Of a stretch of 64,000 nt of DNA, positions 11,118-21,477 are shown in pieces (positions within the stretch are counted from its first letter, which is position 1; every line of letters starts with the position of its first letter). The notes below the pieces were generated by a model. The model had not been told where the DNA came from. It saw only the letters and a program-made list of their open reading frames with translations, and searched no databases. The position numbers and the translations under genes are program-made. Source of the stretch: Porphyra umbilicalis (lineage: Eukaryota > Rhodophyta > Bangiophyceae > Bangiales > Bangiaceae). The DNA is taken from NCBI GenBank assembly GCA_002049455.2, contig KV918935.1, positions 1 through 64,000 on the forward strand, given 5' to 3'.

Positions 11118-14100
11118 AGCGCTCCCTCCCTCTTGCTTCCCGCCCAGCCCCTTCGCCTGCCCCATCTGCCGCCCTGCCTCCTGCTCCGATCCTCAACGCT
11201 GGAGCCTTGCCTCGTGCACCCCCCGCCAATGCACCGGCTGCGTCGAGCACGCGCCGGCGGCCGCCCGGGCGGCCACTCCCGCCTCCTGCGAAGCGCCTCC
11301 GCCGCACGACCAGCCACGATGGGGACCCGCAGTCGGTCGCAACTGTAACAACTTTTGCGCCGCCAACGCCGCGTGGTGCGCCGTCTTTGCCAATGGCGTC
11401 TGGAGCACGCGATGGCCTGCACGCTCTGCCGGGAGCAGTGGAACCTGTCGTGCCGCTGTTTTTCTTTCCGGCGCGCGCCGAAAGGCGGCTCCAGCTGTCA
11501 ACAGCGGATATCGGGTCGCTGGCAGAGGGCGAGAACATGTCCAAGCGCATGATGGATGGCATGCTGCTGTGGCTTTTATACTGGGCTGACAGCGGTGGAG
11601 TGCACGGTGGCCTCCGCGTTCTCTCCGCGCTCGACGCAGAGGACGTGAAGGACGCCGTGACTGATGACTGCCTGATCGTCAATAGGGCGGCCAAAGTGTT
11701 ACTTGACCGCCTTGTGTTCGGGGGGGGCACGGTCATCATGCCAGTGTACAGCGGTCGGGGATGGTCGGGCTTGGTCGTGCGCCAACTCCATTTGGTCGTT
11801 TCCGCCGTCGTGCAGACCGTGATCGGTCGTGATGCAGCTCCCGTTCATGGCGCCGCAGTTGTGCTGATCAACACCTGCGAGACCAGGGGCGGCGCGCGAG
11901 TCGACTTTGACATTGTAGACGGCCTCTTCCGGTCATTGAGTGCTGCGATTTGTCAAACCCACCTACGTACCAGGGACTCACTCGGAATGCGGATGCGTGT
12001 CAACGGGTGCCTGCGGATGCGTTTGCCAGTGCGCCGTGTGGCGATTCCCGGAGGAGAGGTTGCTGACACGGCGGACCACCTCCTGGCACACGTGTCTTTG
12101 CTGCATTCGGCCAAACCACAAGCAGCAGCAGACCTGCTACGTCGTGACAATGGGCCCCAATGGCAAAAGGCCCATGCCCCTCGGCGCTTGCGTGGCCTTG
12201 TTCGACGCATCGTGGACGCCCACCGACCCGGTGGAGAGATTCTTCTTGAGCAGGAGCCCGGCGAGGAGCTGTTGAACGGCTACGATCTCTCGGAGGACGA
12301 GGCCGCCGACGGCGAAGAGGCGCTTAAAGACTTGACGGATGACGAAGACGGTTCCGGTGACAACAGTGCGCATAACAGCAGTCGCAAGGGCGACAGCAGT
12401 GGAGGAATAAGACGCAGTCAAGATGGTGACAGTGTCGGGGATGGCGGTGGTGGGATCGACAATCGCAACGGACGAGGCCCAGCTGACGGCGTCGAAAACG
12501 GGTGTCGGACTGATGCGCATCTCGTGCTCGGAGGTTCCCCTCAGGGGCGTTCGAGAAACGTCCCTCGTGGGGGCATCGACGACGCACGGGCGTCTGGTGG
12601 CGGTACTGCTGCTATACACGCTCTTGGAGGCGCTGTGGTTAGTGTGCACGATCACGATCGACGCAACAATGGTGGATACAGGCGCCACAGGGAAGTGGAG
12701 GCACCGCTGGGTGGTGCAGGCGTTGATGCCCGCGTTCGTTCTGGCGCTGCCGGTGGTGTGGTTGCTCAAGATGGACGCGACAATGGCGGCGGTAATGCAG
12801 GTGAGGCACGGGGACGAGTCGGTGCAGGCGTTGATGCACGCGCTCGTGCTGGTGCTCTCGTTGGTGTGGCTGCTCGAGATGGGCGCGACAATGGTGGTGG
12901 TTGTGCAGCGGCGGTACGCGGTCTTGGAGGTGCACGCATTGATGCACGCGCTAGTGGTCGTGGTGCCGATGTTGTGTTTGCTCAAGATGGACGCGACGAT
13001 GGTGGCGATGGTGCAGCGGCGGTACGCGGGCTTGGAGATGCACGCGTTGATGCACGTGCAGGTGCTGGTGGTGCTGATGATGTGGTTGCTCAAGATGGAC
13101 CCGACGATGGTGGTGGTGGTGGAGTGGTGGTACCCAGACTTGGTGGTGCAGCCATTCATGCACGTGCTCGTGCTGGTGCTCCCGTTGGTGTGGTTCCTCA
13201 AGATGGACGCGACAATGGTGGCGATGGTGCAGCGGCGGTTCGTGGACTTGGTCGTGCACGCGATGATGCACACGCTCGTGCTGGTGCTCCCGTTGGTGTG
13301 GTTGCTCAAGATGGACCCGACGATGGTGGTGGTGGTGGAGTGGCGGTACGCGGACTTGGTGATGCACACATTGGTGCACGCGGTCGTGGTCGTGCTGTCA
13401 ATGATGTGGTTGCTCAAGATGGACGCGACGATGGTGGCGATGGTGCAGCGGCAGTACGCGGAATTGGTGGTGCAAGCGTTGATGCACACGCTCGTGCTCG
13501 TGGGGCTGATGATGTGGTTGCTCATGATGAACGCGGCGATGGTCGCGATGGTGCAGAAGCGGTACACATACTTGGTGGTGCAGCCATTCATGCACGTGCT
13601 CGTGCTGGTGCTCCCGTTGGTGTGGTTCCTCAAGATGGACGCGACAATGGTGGCGATGGTGCAGCGGCGGTTCGTGGACTTGGTCGTGCACGCGATGATG
13701 CACACGCTCGTGCTGGTGCTCCCGTTGGTGTGGTTGCTCAAGATGGACCCGACGATGGTGGTGGTGGTGGAGTGGCGGTACGCGGACTTCGTGATGCACA
13801 CATTGGTGCACGCGGTCGTGGTCGTGCTGTCAATGATGTGGTTGCTCAATATGGACGCAACGATGGTGGTGGTGCTGCAGTGGAGGTACAGAGACCTGGT
13901 GGTGCAGCCGTTCATGCACGTGCTCGTGCTGGTGCTCCAGTTGGTGTGGTTGCTCAAGATGGTCGTGGCAATCGTGGAGGTGATGCAGTGGATGCACGGA
14001 GACGTGGTTGTGCAAGCGTTGATGCACGTGCTCGTGCTAGTGCTCCCGATGGTGTGGTTGCCCAAGGTGTACACGACAAGAATGGCGGTTGCGCAGTGGA

Positions 14101-15085
14101 GGTACCCGGACTTGATCATGCAGCCATTGATGCACGCGCTCGTGGTGGTGCTGCGGTTGGTGTTGTCGCTCAAGAGGGACCCGAACATGGTGCCGGTGAT
14201 GGAGTGGAGGCACAGGGACTCATTGGTGCAGCCGTTGACGCCCGCGCTCGTGGTGGTGCTCTCGTTGGTGTTGTTGCACAAGACGGACGCGACAATGGTG
14301 GCGGTGGTGAAGTGCAATCACAAGGACGCGCTCGTGCTGCCGATCACGCACGCGCTCGTGGTGGTGCTGCCGTTTGTATGGTGACTCGAGATCGACACGA
14401 CACTCGTGGTGAAGGACATGGCCAAGACAGCGGAGGCGGCGACGGTGGTCGGGTGCTTGAGCAAGACGGGCGTCGTCCCGCCGCCGCCGACGGCGGTGGT
14501 GATTTTCATGCACGAGGACTCACTGGCGATGCCGCCGATGCACAGGTTCTCGATGTCGCTGCCGTTTGTATGTTACCTCATGTTCGACGCGACGATGGTG
14601 GTGCACGGCGTAACCCCGTTGAAGGGCCTAGCACAGGAGTCCGTGGCATTGCCGAAGGACCATGTTGTGGTGCCGCCGCGGGAGTCGGTCTTTTTGTCGG
14701 TGATCCTTCTTTGCTGTGCGAGGCTCTCGCCTCACGGCGCGATGATCAGTTGTCTAGCTTTGATGCAGATGACATAAACGTCTTGGCCGGCACTCTCCCC
14801 TCAAACCACTTGGCCAGAGGAATTGAAGGAGTCCCTAGTGCAACGCTCGCACCGATACAGAGCATACAGAAGCCTGGGGCTGCCGGAAAAGACCCTACAT
14901 CGCCAAAGAAACTCCACGAGCACATGCCGGGTACCACCCGAGAAGGTCCTGACGCCACTGTTCGCAGGAAAGTTGCCATGGATGCGGGCGGGGAGCCCAA
15001 GGACGCACACGGTGGTGACAAAGTGTGTGCGCAAGTCTTGGGTCTCCGACGCGACGTGCCAAGGATTTCTACTCCGTTCCTGTGA
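11090..15085 (+). CDS. Large ORF: weak Ulp1-like region, acidic linker, then 108-bp coding repeats
   Basis: An open frame of 1331 codons. Residues about 130-345 have the order of segments of a C48/Ulp1-type SUMO protease: an STADIGSLAEGENMSKR start, a VIMPVYSGRGWSGLVVRQ strand where HW is usual, VVLINTCETRGG where an Asp-containing strand is usual, and VADTADHLLAHVSLL where the catalytic Cys is expected. The usual His, Asp and Cys are not there, so if related it is probably inactive. Residues about 390-430 are acidic (LSEDEAADGEEALKDLTDDE). Residues about 500-1100 are a 36-residue repeat. After about 14780 another frame (QTTWPEELKESLVQRSHR) looks more protein-like, so the true 3' end is uncertain. 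Confidence 0.45.
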   Translation: MQGPVLWGVKRSLPLASRPAPSPAPSAALPPAPILNAGALPRAPPANAPAASSTRRRPPGRPLPPPAKRLRRTTSHDGDPQSVATVTTFAPPTPRGAPSLPMASGARDGLHALPGAVEPVVPLFFFPARAERRLQLSTADIGSLAEGENMSKRMMDGMLLWLLYWADSGGVHGGLRVLSALDAEDVKDAVTDDCLIVNRAAKVLLDRLVFGGGTVIMPVYSGRGWSGLVVRQLHLVVSAVVQTVIGRDAAPVHGAAVVLINTCETRGGARVDFDIVDGLFRSLSAAICQTHLRTRDSLGMRMRVNGCLRMRLPVRRVAIPGGEVADTADHLLAHVSLLHSAKPQAAADLLRRDNGPQWQKAHAPRRLRGLVRRIVDAHRPGGEILLEQEPGEELLNGYDLSEDEAADGEEALKDLTDDEDGSGDNSAHNSSRKGDSSGGIRRSQDGDSVGDGGGGIDNRNGRGPADGVENGCRTDAHLVLGGSPQGRSRNVPRGGIDDARASGGGTAAIHALGGAVVSVHDHDRRNNGGYRRHREVEAPLGGAGVDARVRSGAAGGVVAQDGRDNGGGNAGEARGRVGAGVDARARAGALVGVAARDGRDNGGGCAAAVRGLGGARIDARASGRGADVVFAQDGRDDGGDGAAAVRGLGDARVDARAGAGGADDVVAQDGPDDGGGGGVVVPRLGGAAIHARARAGAPVGVVPQDGRDNGGDGAAAVRGLGRARDDAHARAGAPVGVVAQDGPDDGGGGGVAVRGLGDAHIGARGRGRAVNDVVAQDGRDDGGDGAAAVRGIGGASVDAHARARGADDVVAHDERGDGRDGAEAVHILGGAAIHARARAGAPVGVVPQDGRDNGGDGAAAVRGLGRARDDAHARAGAPVGVVAQDGPDDGGGGGVAVRGLRDAHIGARGRGRAVNDVVAQYGRNDGGGAAVEVQRPGGAAVHARARAGAPVGVVAQDGRGNRGGDAVDARRRGCASVDARARASAPDGVVAQGVHDKNGGCAVEVPGLDHAAIDARARGGAAVGVVAQEGPEHGAGDGVEAQGLIGAAVDARARGGALVGVVAQDGRDNGGGGEVQSQGRARAADHARARGGAAVCMVTRDRHDTRGEGHGQDSGGGDGGRVLEQDGRRPAAADGGGDFHARGLTGDAADAQVLDVAAVCMLPHVRRDDGGARRNPVEGPSTGVRGIAEGPCCGAAAGVGLFVGDPSLLCEALASRRDDQLSSFDADDINVLAGTLPSNHLARGIEGVPSATLAPIQSIQKPGAAGKDPTSPKKLHEHMPGTTREGPDATVRRKVAMDAGGEPKDAHGGDKVCAQVLGLRRDVPRISTPFL
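12600..14400 (+). repeat. 108-bp coding repeat array with 432-bp higher-order unit
   Basis: About 16 units of 108 bases encode 36-residue repeats around ARAGAPVGVVAQDGRDNGG. A block of four units is duplicated: the segment starting near 13139 recurs 432 bases later near 13571 almost unchanged. The array is also open on the minus strand for over 700 codons (GSILSNHTNGSTSTS-type repeats), which I treat as a shadow. The period is divisible by three and the repeat lies inside the ORF at 11090-15085. Confidence 0.85.
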
Positions 15086-16807
15086 CTGAGTTACACTCTG
15101 TTCCTGAGTTGGGATTGCACGGACTGATTCGGTCGAATAGTGCATCATTCAGGCAATTTGGCGCGCACGTGTTCCGAATAGTAGCACGCGAGAGGCGCCC
15201 CGTCTCTAGTCGACTGCCAAAGCGACATTCCGGGGACAAGCTCAGAGTGCGCGTTCAAACCTTTCCGCAGTTCCCTACCATTATGTGCGACTCATTCTCT
15301 GGTAGGCCTGCGCCTGACCTGAGCGTCAAGCGCAAAGACTTGAGGGCACAGCTGCCATCAGAAAGGGAAAAGCGAATGTCAGGTGCGGAACTCAGAGCCA
15401 AAGTCGGTGAGAGTGCAAACGCCCTTCAAGCCGCATACCAGGACTTTGGTGTGACGCGCTTCCTTGCCAGTGTGAACGATCCCAGCGCGACTTGGGTGCG
15501 ACGAGTCACAGCTGCCGGCAAAGAGAGGGCCGTGATGGGTGGAGCCCTTGATCCCGTAGATGTTACTATCTTTCAGACATGTCACCTGACAACAAGGATG
15601 GGTGCAGTAGGAGTCTCGGCGACCCTGCGTGTACTGCCCATGCCGAGTCTTGCCCGCCTCGTCAGCGATTTGAGAACCCTCGCACATTGAATCACCACAC
15701 TATGCTCGGTGCAGCGTCCACATACGAAGGTATCAACACGAACTTGCTGTACGTTGGGTCTCAAGGCTCTCACTTTAGCTGGCACGTTGAGGACAGTCTG
15801 TTGCAATCATGTTCGTACTTGCAGGCCGGAGCGAGCAAGTTTTGGTGGTTCATTCCGGCGTCGGAACGCCCTCTCGCCGAGCGCGTGATGCGAGAGCTTA
15901 TGGACCCGGTTGTATTGGAAGCGGCCGGAGGTGACGTATGGACAGTTCTTGCTGTAAAGGCGTGCTTGTGGCCTGCAACGCTCTTTCTGGCTCGTGGTGT
16001 ACGAGTTGGATTCCACAAGATGGAGCCTGGGGACTTTGTTGTCACGGGTTACGGCGTCCTTCACAGCGGCTTCAATGGGGACCAAACGTGGCCTCCGCCG
16101 TGAACACTGCCTGCACAGCCTGGTTTTCTTACGCGATGGAACACGCAGAGCACTGGCGCAATAAGCTGACTATCCACATCCCTTTTGAAAAGCTGCTGGT
16201 GCTTGCGGCCCAGAAGCTCGCTGCTGGGGAATGGTGGTGCGGCGACGCGAAGACGTATCAGGCGTTAGAGCCAGAACAGTTCCAACGGGATATCAAAGTC
16301 ATGGTGTCTTACCTAGGAAAGTACCTTGACGATACGCAGGCTTTTTTGGAGATGGGACCAGACACAGACTGGGCTGGCAGGAAGGCCACCATCGTCGACA
16401 TGATGCGGGCGTCCATGGGCGTGACGAAGTTTATCGTGCACAACTACATACAGCCGAAAGGGACACCCTTGGTGCTGCCCAATGAGGATACGGGATCAGT
16501 CACAGACTATTCAGTTGATGGCACGTCTTGCCCTCATTGCGGTGTAGTCGTTTGGCTCTCGGTCATTGTCTGCCCAACGTGCATTGAACAGCTAGGAGAA
16601 GAAGCTGGACCTACTGCTCCTCTGTGCTGTCTGCGCTGCGCACCGACCATGTTCGGGAGCGAGCACGATCGACTTCGCCAGGGCTCTCCGGCGCAGAGGC
16701 GTCTCATGGGTTGCCATGCTCCGGTGGTGGTGCAGCGGCTCTCGAACAGCTCCGTGTACCTCTTGGTGGATGAATTGAAGAAGCTGTCAGTGGGACGTTC
16801 TGCATGA
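15025..16807 (+). pseudogene. KDM5/JARID1-like JmjC histone demethylase, two apparent 1-base frame breaks
   Basis: Family members are nuclear Fe(II)/2-oxoglutarate dioxygenases that remove methyl groups from histone H3K4. The JmjC core begins at about 15675: LLYVGSQGSHFSWHVED carries the HxE iron ligands (His codon 15783), GASKFWWFIP the Lys that contacts 2-oxoglutarate, and VLHSGFN the second His (16062). Then come AVNTACTAWF and a HWRNKLTIHIPFEKL helix like that after JmjC in KDM5. Last is a C5HC2-type zinc finger, CPHC, CPTC, CCLRC, ending YLLVDELKKL (about 16525-16785). Continuity needs two frame changes, each fitting one missing base: near 15669-15671 (LVSD to ENPRTLN) and near 16075 (GFN to GPNVASAVN). 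All key residues survive, so the break may be recent, an error, or real decay. No JmjN or PHD is evident upstream. Confidence 0.75.
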
Positions 16808-17036
16808 GCGATGTCATTTGTGTTTTTTCTATGCTTCTTGCTTTTGGCTTCTCCATGCGCACTATGTATGTTTCTTCGAACTGCCTCACGTTGCTGGCTG
16901 TCACACATAGGCTGTTGTAATATTCATCAACTTCTTCTCATTTGCTCTTGAGTCCATCGTAGGTCCCTTGCTCGTTGTTTTTGGTGCAGTACAGTATTCA
17001 AACCATGAGCCGAGTCCGACGTACACGTCAGAGAGG

Positions 17037-17042
17037 AATAAA
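17037..17042 (+). terminator. Possible polyadenylation signal AATAAA
   Basis: AATAAA lies 230 bases after the JmjC stop codon and just before the stop of the convergent transposase at 17062. It is the only canonical signal between the two genes. Confidence 0.35.
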
Positions 17043-17061
17043 ATACACAAGTCACTCTCAG

Positions 17062-20040
17062 TCACCCGCTCTTAAAGTGGAAGCCCGAACGTTTGGTAAA
17101 CATGACATTACGCTGCCCACAAGGAAGCACAAATGCCAATTGGCCGACGCGGTCGGCAGTGACAATGGTAACATCAGCTGCTACGTCAACAGCGACGACA
17201 GCCGGCTCGCCCAAGACGGAGAAGGCCATGTGCGGTACACGCCATGGCTCGTAGGCAACGTACAGCTCGCCGTTGACGGTTGCAATGGAGTGGACGCGAC
17301 CAAAGCGATTGTGGTTCATGTCACTCGTTCCAGAGCCATGCTCTTCAGGTACAATGTCAACAATGGACACTGTGGACCCTTCTGCGATAATAATCGATCG
17401 CTCTTTCCTCGCGGCCTTCCGCCAAAGTGTGAGGGCCGCGTTGGGCGCATGGCGCTTCCAAACATCTTCTTTGGGCCCCAAGAGCGTGCGCACAGCGTGC
17501 ATGGCACGCCAAGCATCATTGACTGTGGCCGCATTACCTCTGCTCGGACCCAGGCTGTAGAAAGAGACGGCCTTCAGCTTCTTGCCTCGTCTACCAATGA
17601 GCCATGAAGCGGGTATTCCATATTCGCCTGGCAAAGATAGCACTCGGGAGTACTGTTCTGTGTCTCTCCACCTCTGTATGGCATACTCAGCGGGGTTCCA
17701 GCTGTTGCTCTGGCTCACCTCACGCTTTGCCAGCTGGTGAAACCTCTCAAAAATGAGCTCACATATGGCCGGCCCGAGCTGCACCAGCGGGAGAGTGCGA
17801 TACAAGAGCTCTAGTAAACGGTGCACAGATGGTCGCTCCCACGACCCGTTGAATGGCACCAGCCGACGCAGTTCAATCATCAGACTCTCGCCCAAGACTT
17901 GGAGCTCAGCGACAGTGGGCCTCGTTCGCACGGCCTCCTCGCCATCCGAGGCAGCTGTTGGGAGGTAGAAAAGTGCGGTAGAGAACCGTCGGAGGGCATG
18001 AAGAGCACTGAGTGCGGCAACTGCGTGTGGCGATGTGGCTGTAGGATGGACCAAGTACTGCAGCACTGTCGGGCCCACCGTGAGCAGCACTGCATAGTCT
18101 GACATTGAGAGGGTTGTGCCACCCATCTTTTCGGGTTCGAACGACGACAAGACTGTGTGTGTCGGGACATACTTCGCACAGCGACGCATCTGCTTTGTGA
18201 ATGAGTCCCGTTGCTCTACTGATAAGGCATCGTAGGCTTCCATTAAAAGGTTTGACCCGATGTTGTAGTAGAGTAGGTGTGAGGGAGCGACAACCACACG
18301 CTCGTGTATGTCGAAACTCCCGGGACCCCGTGCCTCTTCAAGACGCATGATCAGGCTGCCGGACTTATCGGATATGCCATTAAGAAGCAGTGCATCCTTC
18401 ACGGATTCCGCAGACAGCTGTGGGGAGCTCTTCACGGCCGACATGATAAGCGCAGTCCGCTCTTGCGTTCGAGAGTAGCGAGAGTCCTTAACGTCAAAAG
18501 AGGTCGTGCTGCTCATGGCTCGCTCTTTCCGGGCTGTCGTGGTCTTCAATTGGACAATGTCGCAGCTAGTGCAGTGCTCTATGCCTGGGCACCGACCGAG
18601 TTGGAAAACTTTGCAGCCATAGGGAAATCAAAGAGACCAAGACATAGGTACACACGAACTACCACGTTCTGCTGTTTGAAGGCATCATACACGTGAACAC
18701 CTTCCTTACTCGCGAGGAGTACGTCTTCCACCACGCGCTTGAGAAGTGCGTCCGGGTTGGCTCCTGGTGGCAAATAAAACAGTGGACGAACAGAAAACGC
18801 ACGATCCTTGATGCTGAGAGATGTGTATGCTCCATAGTAGCCCTCCAGGCTTCCCCGTCGACGCTTGTATACGTTGAATTCATCACCGTACAATGAAACG
18901 TATAGCGTGTAGGGGTCTTCTTCCGGGAGAGCACACTCCGGGGGCTCTGCCGCCTGCGAGAGCTCCAGTGGCCGCAGTGACGTTAAGGCGGACCACGAGT
19001 CTTGTTCCATCATGGCTGATGCTTTTACGACAAGAACCAGTACGCCACCGGACCGCGTGAACCGCAAAGTAAACCTGCGTTCTTCGGTGAAGCATGGTGC
19101 CCAGCTCGCGGGCGGTACGAAATCAGGAAAAGCAGAAAACTGCGCGAGGGAGTCCCCAAGTCGAAGTGCGCTCTGGGGAGCATACGTGGACGCGGATTTG
19201 GTAAAGCTGCCATCACAAGCAATGGCAGTGCTCATCAGACTGGCCTTGAACGTCGTAGCTGCATCAAGAGAGACCTGGGCGATACATCCAATGTCGTACC
19301 TGTACCGGTCTCGGAACAGGACGTTCTTCACGTTATACCTCGCGGGATCCCTGGCCACTACAGTCTGATAAAACTCTGTAGGCCGCTCAGCTGTGCCCAT
19401 GCACGATTCCCCTTTACTGTGGAAAAGAGCAGCCGTCTTGGGATCTCCAAAGTCCCGCTTTACGTGCTCAGAGAGAGGAATGTACGACACGATTGCGTCA
19501 GGCAGTTTTCGCAAGGCTCTTCCTTTGCCAACGGGAAGCTGACGTGTGGTTGTTTCTCTTCGCAGTGGTATGGCAGACTTCAGCATGTGCTTGCGCAACT
19601 GCCGTAAGCGCCACCTCGAGGGCCACTCCTCCTGCGGGATAAAGGAGTTCTCGGCCTCTCGCATCATGTCATACTGTCTGAGCGTCACGCGCACTCGCCC
19701 ATAGAGGTACCCAAAACATAAGAACTCGCGACGTGTTGCAAACCCCTCATCAGGGTGCTCAGATGCACTCGAAAATTCTGTGTCGTCTGATGGGTAAGCG
19801 TCTGACTCAGAATCTGATGACAGGGCGACGTCGTCGTACTCCTCTATATGGGACACTCGTGGTATCGCTCTGCCAGGGACAGGTTGGGGTCTGCCTGCCC
19901 AGCCCCCACCGTCGCCTTCACGGCCGACATCATGCTCTGCAGAATCCGAGTTCGTGGGATGTGCTTGCAAATGAATCAGGTTGGCATCAGTGAGATTGAA
20001 AAACGCAGAACCTCGTGGACCGCGCCTGCGACGCTTCATG
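17062..20040 (-). pseudogene. Tnp2-type (CACTA/EnSpm) transposase, one frame break
   Basis: ATG at 20040 (MKRRRRGPRG). The first ORF, ending at 18579, has an acidic N-terminal third and then the Tnp2 core: YTLYVSLYGDEFNVY, SLEGYYGAYTSLSIKDRAFS, and LGLFDFPMAAKFSNSVG. The second frame continues without a gap in homology as GRCPGIEHCTSCDIVQ (expected zinc-binding CxxC), then VVVAPSHLLYYNIGSNLL, the usual HLL-type motif, and RPSVHRLLELLYRTLPL with ELIFERFHQLAKRE, matching the conserved GPL/FE segment. The join at about 18585 needs a one-base shift, so the gene is broken as given. Its 3' end faces the JmjC gene 255 bases away. Tnp2 proteins cut and paste CACTA elements; no clear CACTA termini were found by eye. 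Confidence 0.75.
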
Positions 20041-21477
20041 GCGACCAGGAAAGGGGGCCCGTGCGTGCGTAGCACAGTATCCGACACTGCACGTTAACAC
20101 CACATACGCACGCCCGTAGGAGCACCAAGAGGGACACAGCCGAGGACCTGTTTGACGGGGATACACAGCGAGATCAAGGGCCCAAGGCACAGGACGCCGG
20201 CACGATGCGACTGCGGTGTGGCACCTCAAGCATCGACGGAGGCTCACTTCGGTGTACCTATGGCGAGGGAGGCTCTGATCTGCTGATCGGCACGAGTTGG
20301 AGCTGCTCGGCAGATTCCCGGCTCGGACACTCTGCACCGATCCCCCTTTCTGACAATAGGAAAGGTACGAAGGACACGTCCTTCAAGGTGGACCACCGGC
20401 GGACGGCTTCCGTGCGCTCATTGGCCAGCCATTTCTAGCCCCCCCAGCGACCAAGGCGCCGATTGGTTTTCCATTTGATCCGGCAGACCATCTGCGGAAC
20501 AGTCCTCCAGTGATCCTCGTTTGATCTCAAGGATGATCCTCAGTAAAGTCCGAACGCCACCGTCGGGACTGTTTCCAGGACGGTCTTGCGTCATAGATCT
20601 CGCCCTATCCTATTCTACGTTTGAGATTAGGCCAGGACGGTCCACCGGAAAACCCTGGGGAGTTCCTCCACTTGATCTGATGATCACTGGGGGACGATCC
20701 CAATTTCGCGTCACGCCAACCTCCAGAATCGATGTAGCTGCGTGAGCAAATCGGGCCGCAGGCCTATACTGTGAATTCCTCGATTTTGTGGCTAGGACTA
20801 AATAAGGACGAGCATCCGTCTCCCTGTGGAAGGGAAAATCGTTTGTCCCAGCGACCGGTTCTCATCCGGCCGAATGAGCAGCCGTACGAAAGAGATATCG
20901 TCGGGGATACGTTGTGCGTTGAATCACGTTCCCCGGGCCCCCATCTTCCAAATAAATAGAGTATCTTGGGCAGCAGGTCTGGCTGACAGTGCCCCAGCAT
21001 CAGATCCGCTGGATGCTGAAGCACTTGTTCACATCTTTGTTAGGATTGTTTAAGTTCGCACAGGATTTTAAGTGGTGCACACTAATTCCTTAATACAAGA
21101 CGGTGTCAGCCGCGTGACAGAACGCTATGCCACAGCACCCCAGCCGCGCCGCCTGCTGTACACCGCGCCACGCCGCGCTTCAACGCCACCGTTGCCTTCT
21201 TCTGTTGCCCCTCCGCGGCCGCCACCGCGCCCCCGGCGCTCCCGTCCGTCATACACCAGCTCAATGCACACGAAATGGCCTGGCGATGCTGGCATAGAAG
21301 CGCTGCCTGGTTCCCAGGCCGCCTCCAGTACCTGTCCGACCGCGGCACACGGCAAGTACAAAAAGGACACACACAAACGAGTAAGAGGGCCTGCACGCAA
21401 ATGCACACACATGCTCGCATCGATACCGACTGTTCCCACTCAACAATGATGCCAGGCAATATTCCATCTGCCCGCGG
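20041..21477. other. Intergenic region upstream of the Tnp2-like gene
   Basis: No protein-like frame stands out. The stretch 20460-20700 is rich in GATCC/TCCAGGACGG words and loosely resembles 5560-5720. A right-hand end of a CACTA-type element would be expected here, but I could not identify inverted termini. Confidence 0.35.

Noticed and set aside
12137-14317. Minus-strand open frame of 726 codons, Ser/Thr/Cys-rich repeats
   Set aside because: It is antisense to the 108-bp coding repeats and open only because the period is divisible by three; the plus frame continues unique sequence on the 5' side.
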